Source of the DNA: Desulfurobacterium pacificum
GTDB lineage: Bacteria > Aquificota > Aquificia > Desulfurobacteriales > Desulfurobacteriaceae
DNA length: 64,000 nucleotides
Assembly (NCBI RefSeq): GCF_900182835.1
Contig: NZ_FXUB01000006.1
Span: 20,536-84,535 of the forward strand
Direction: 5' to 3'
Shown here: positions 62,071 through 64,000 of the stretch, in pieces
Numbering within the stretch: position 1 is the first letter of the stretch
Layout of the letters: every line of letters starts with the position of its first letter
Notes under the pieces: generated by a model
The model's input: only the letters and a program-made list of their open reading frames with translations
The model's database searches: none
What the model was told of the DNA's origin: nothing
Made by a program: the position numbers and the translations under genes

Positions 62071-63205
62071 ATTCTTTAACTGGAAGTTAAAGGATGTGGA
62101 GAAACCCAAAACAGATATGCCTTTTTCTCATTTGCCATGGGAAGATTTAGAAGAGTGGAAAGACGTTTCTGAAGATATGAGAAGTAGATTTGAAACAATG
62201 GTGATTGTTGGGATAGGCGGTTCTTCTTTAGGGACAAAAACGGTGTATGAGGCTTTGAGATATAAAGCTACGAGAAAGCTCCTTTTTATAGATAACGTGG
62301 ACCCTTTACTTATATCTGAGACGCTTAGAACTCTTGATTGGGAAAATACTTGTTTTTTCTTTGCGAGTAAGTCGGGGAAGACGTTAGAAACTGTAACTGT
62401 TCTTAACGTTATACTGCGAGAATTAAGGTCAAGGAACCTTCCTTTAAAGGATAGAGTAATTTTTGTGGGAGATAAAGGTAATTCATTTGAAGAGCTTTCA
62501 CGAAAATTCAATACAAAGTTTGTTCCTGTTCCATCTGAAATTGGTGGGAGATTTTCGGTTTTTACGGCGATTTCGGTAATTCCTTGCTTTTATGCAGGTT
62601 TTGACTGTGAAGTTTTATTGAAGGGTGGTGAGTTATCTCTCAAGGAGATTAAGACAGCTTTAAATTTAGCTGTCTGGAAATATGAGAATTATATGGTTGG
62701 TAGAAAAAATTCTGTTTTAATGCCTTATACTTCTTACTTGAGAGAGTTTACGGAGTGGTATAGCCAGTTGTGGGCTGAATCTTTGGGGAAAAATGGAAAA
62801 GGGCAAACTCCTGTTAAGGCTGTAGGGACGTCTTCTCAGCATTCTATCTTGCAGCTTTTTATTGATGGACCTGATGATAAGTTGTATCAGTTCTTTATGG
62901 TAGAGAGGTTCCCTGCAGATTACAGGCTTCCTGAAAACGTGGAAATTCTGGAGTATCTCTCTAATAAGAGGATTTCTGAGGTTATTAAAGCAGAGTTTGA
63001 GGGGACGCTTCAATCTCTTATCATGAAAGGAAGACCTGTAGTTGTTTTCACTTTGAAAAGGTTGGAAGAGTTTGAACTTGGGTATCTATTTATGACTTAT
63101 ATGGTAGCTACTGTGAAAATGGCAGAATTGTTGGGAGTAAATCCTTACGGTCAACCGGCTGTTGAACTTGGTAAAAAGGTTGCTAAAGAGATTCTGTCTT
63201 CCTAA
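62060..63205 (+). CDS. pgi: glucose-6-phosphate isomerase (short form)
   Basis: A 381-residue sugar isomerase with two SIS-type lobes. MVIVGIGGSSLGTKTVYEAL, FFFASKSGKTLETVTVLNVI, EIGGRFSVFTAISVIPCFYAG, QLWAESLGKNGKGQTPVKAVGTSSQHSILQLFIDGP and NPYGQPAVELGKKVAKE are the standard motifs. Length is near the Aquifex and Thermotoga forms and much below the Escherichia coli one. The GTG start overlaps ppsA by 11 bases. Its end overlaps the convergent rlmB by 23 bases. Confidence 0.96.
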   Translation: MRVEFFNWKLKDVEKPKTDMPFSHLPWEDLEEWKDVSEDMRSRFETMVIVGIGGSSLGTKTVYEALRYKATRKLLFIDNVDPLLISETLRTLDWENTCFFFASKSGKTLETVTVLNVILRELRSRNLPLKDRVIFVGDKGNSFEELSRKFNTKFVPVPSEIGGRFSVFTAISVIPCFYAGFDCEVLLKGGELSLKEIKTALNLAVWKYENYMVGRKNSVLMPYTSYLREFTEWYSQLWAESLGKNGKGQTPVKAVGTSSQHSILQLFIDGPDDKLYQFFMVERFPADYRLPENVEILEYLSNKRISEVIKAEFEGTLQSLIMKGRPVVVFTLKRLEEFELGYLFMTYMVATVKMAELLGVNPYGQPAVELGKKVAKEILSS

Positions 63206-63899
63206 GCAATTCCCAGACTGCTATTCCTGTTGCTACTGAAACGTTTAAAGAAGGAGTTTTACCTTTACCTGGTATAGATACTATTTTGTTGCTTATTTTG
63301 AGGAGTTCTTCACTTATACCTTTCCCTTCAGAACCCACTATTAGCGCAAATGGAGGGTAGACCTTTGCTTTTGATATGTTTTCTCCTCCTGTTTCTAATG
63401 AAACTATAGTTCCTCCTTTATCTTTGAAAATTTTTACAGCTTCTACAAGGTTGGAGTACCTTGAAATGGTGAGATGAAGCAGCGCGCCAGAAGAGGCTTT
63501 TATGGCTGTTTCGTTTATAGGAGCGCTTTCTTTTTCCGGTAGTAGAATACCTGTTCCTCCAAAGAATTCGGTTGTTCTGGCAATTGCTCCTAAGTTCTGG
63601 GGCTCTGTTACTCTATCTAAAATTACGAAGAAGGATTTCTTTTGAATGGTTTTGTTTATGAGAGCTTCTGGTTTGCAAATTTCTACTGGAGATAAAAGTA
63701 TTACGATACCTTGATGTTTTGAAGTTCCTGCTTTCTTCTTTAACTCTTCTTTTTTTGCCCATTGAATTTTGATTTTTTGCTTTTTCAGGGTTTCTATAAA
63801 TTCTGGAGGGAAGTATTTTCCGAATTGCAAATAGACTTTTTCAATTCTTTTATTTGATTTTAGCGCTTCCTCAAGGGCGTTTTTTCCCCATAAAACCAT
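63183..63899 (-). CDS. rlmB: TrmH-family 23S rRNA 2'-O-methyltransferase (RlmB-like)
   Basis: A 238-residue SPOUT methyltransferase. N-terminal substrate-binding domain (VLWGKNALEEALKSNKRIEKVYL), then VILDRVTEPQNLGAIARTTEFFGGTGILLP (motif 1), ALIVGSEGKGISEELL (motif 2) and SIPGKGKTPSLNVSVATGIAVWELLR (motif 3, the knot). RlmB methylates G2251; other TrmH members are alike, so the target is tentative. ATG 63899 has GCAGGAG before it and is preferred over the TTG at 63914. Confidence 0.9.
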   Translation of the reverse strand: MVLWGKNALEEALKSNKRIEKVYLQFGKYFPPEFIETLKKQKIKIQWAKKEELKKKAGTSKHQGIVILLSPVEICKPEALINKTIQKKSFFVILDRVTEPQNLGAIARTTEFFGGTGILLPEKESAPINETAIKASSGALLHLTISRYSNLVEAVKIFKDKGGTIVSLETGGENISKAKVYPPFALIVGSEGKGISEELLKISNKIVSIPGKGKTPSLNVSVATGIAVWELLRKTESL

Positions 63900-63923
63900 T
63901 ATTTTCTCCTGCAAAAAATTAGT

Positions 63924-64000
63924 TTATATTAGAGTTAAAACTACAAAAAGCGAAAGAGGGACAAGGACTCCATGTATCATAGGCTCTAAAGCCTCTTGAG
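63924..64000 (-). CDS. C-terminal end of a membrane protein gene cut by window edge
   Basis: The minus strand is open from the edge to a TAA at 63926-63924 and ends ...EPMIHGVLVPLSLFVVLTLI, a hydrophobic segment of the kind that closes a small membrane protein. The stop is 24 bases before the rlmB start, a normal operon gap. Only 24 or so codons are visible, so this call rests on hydrophobicity and spacing. Confidence 0.4.
   Translation of the reverse strand, partial: QEALEPMIHGVLVPLSLFVVLTLI

Overview
The window reads as chromosome of a thermophilic, chemolithoautotrophic, Gram-negative bacterium of the Aquificota, most probably the Desulfurobacteriaceae (Desulfurobacterium/Thermovibrio/Phorcysia type). 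This is inferred from the low G+C sequence, very tight gene packing with frequent TTG/GTG starts, genes for a complete lipid A/Kdo outer membrane, and above all a napCMADGH nitrate reductase cluster lying back to back with an octaheme hydroxylamine-oxidoreductase-like cytochrome. No insertion sequence, prophage, CRISPR array or integrase was seen. There is no stretch over 300 bases without a gene.

Layout. 1-2.7 kb (minus strand): PSP1 protein (cut by the edge), O-antigen ligase-like protein, thiE, tRNA-Val(GAC), rpsT. 2.8-7.4 kb (plus): bcp, an outer-membrane barrel, an aminotransferase, exbD, tsaE and eno. 7.4-14.7 kb (minus): one compact operon yfgM-like/hisS/dxr/cobO/queE/waaA/lpxK/lpxL joining translation, isoprenoid, cobalamin, queuosine and lipid A synthesis. 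14.7-17.1 kb: a Cache-GGDEF-EAL sensor split by a frameshift. 17.1-20.1 kb (minus): RNase R, also split by a frameshift in a homopolymer, coupled to a histone-deacetylase-fold hydrolase. 20.2-26.1 kb: a lone Uma2 gene, then a minus-strand block with a large TPR protein, DUF507, FtsB, an unknown protein, a Gate-domain membrane protein and a small Toprim protein.

26.2-32.7 kb: uvrB, an orphan OmpR-type regulator, and divergent from it a porin/SatP/acs acetate-uptake and activation cluster behind three 11-bp-phased TTTAAC-like repeats. 32.8-40.3 kb: the nitrogen respiration island. napC, napM, napA, napD, napG and napH run on plus; the octaheme lipoprotein runs on minus from a shared 207-bp promoter region. 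Together they predict nitrate to nitrite by Nap, then nitrite to ammonium through the HAO-like enzyme, fed from quinol by NapC and NapGH. 40.2-47.4 kb: coaX, nucleotide-sugar dehydrogenase, glycosyltransferases of families 4 and 9, a tandem HD/HD-GYP protein and msbA, mostly envelope polysaccharide work.

47.5-54.8 kb: a U32 peptidase, a zinc ribbon with a Gly/Arg/Trp tail, a small HTH protein, pilB, DUF190, aroD, and a large unrecognised lipoprotein built of four about 110-residue repeats. 54.9-63.9 kb: a heme operon (ccsA/hemX-like, hemA, hemC, hemD, hemB) running directly into ppsA and pgi, then convergent rlmB and the tail of a membrane-protein gene at the edge.

The strongest points for follow-up are the HAO-like lipoprotein beside nap, the four-repeat lipoprotein, the phased operator at the acetate cluster, and the two homopolymer frameshifts, which should be checked against raw reads before any biological reading.
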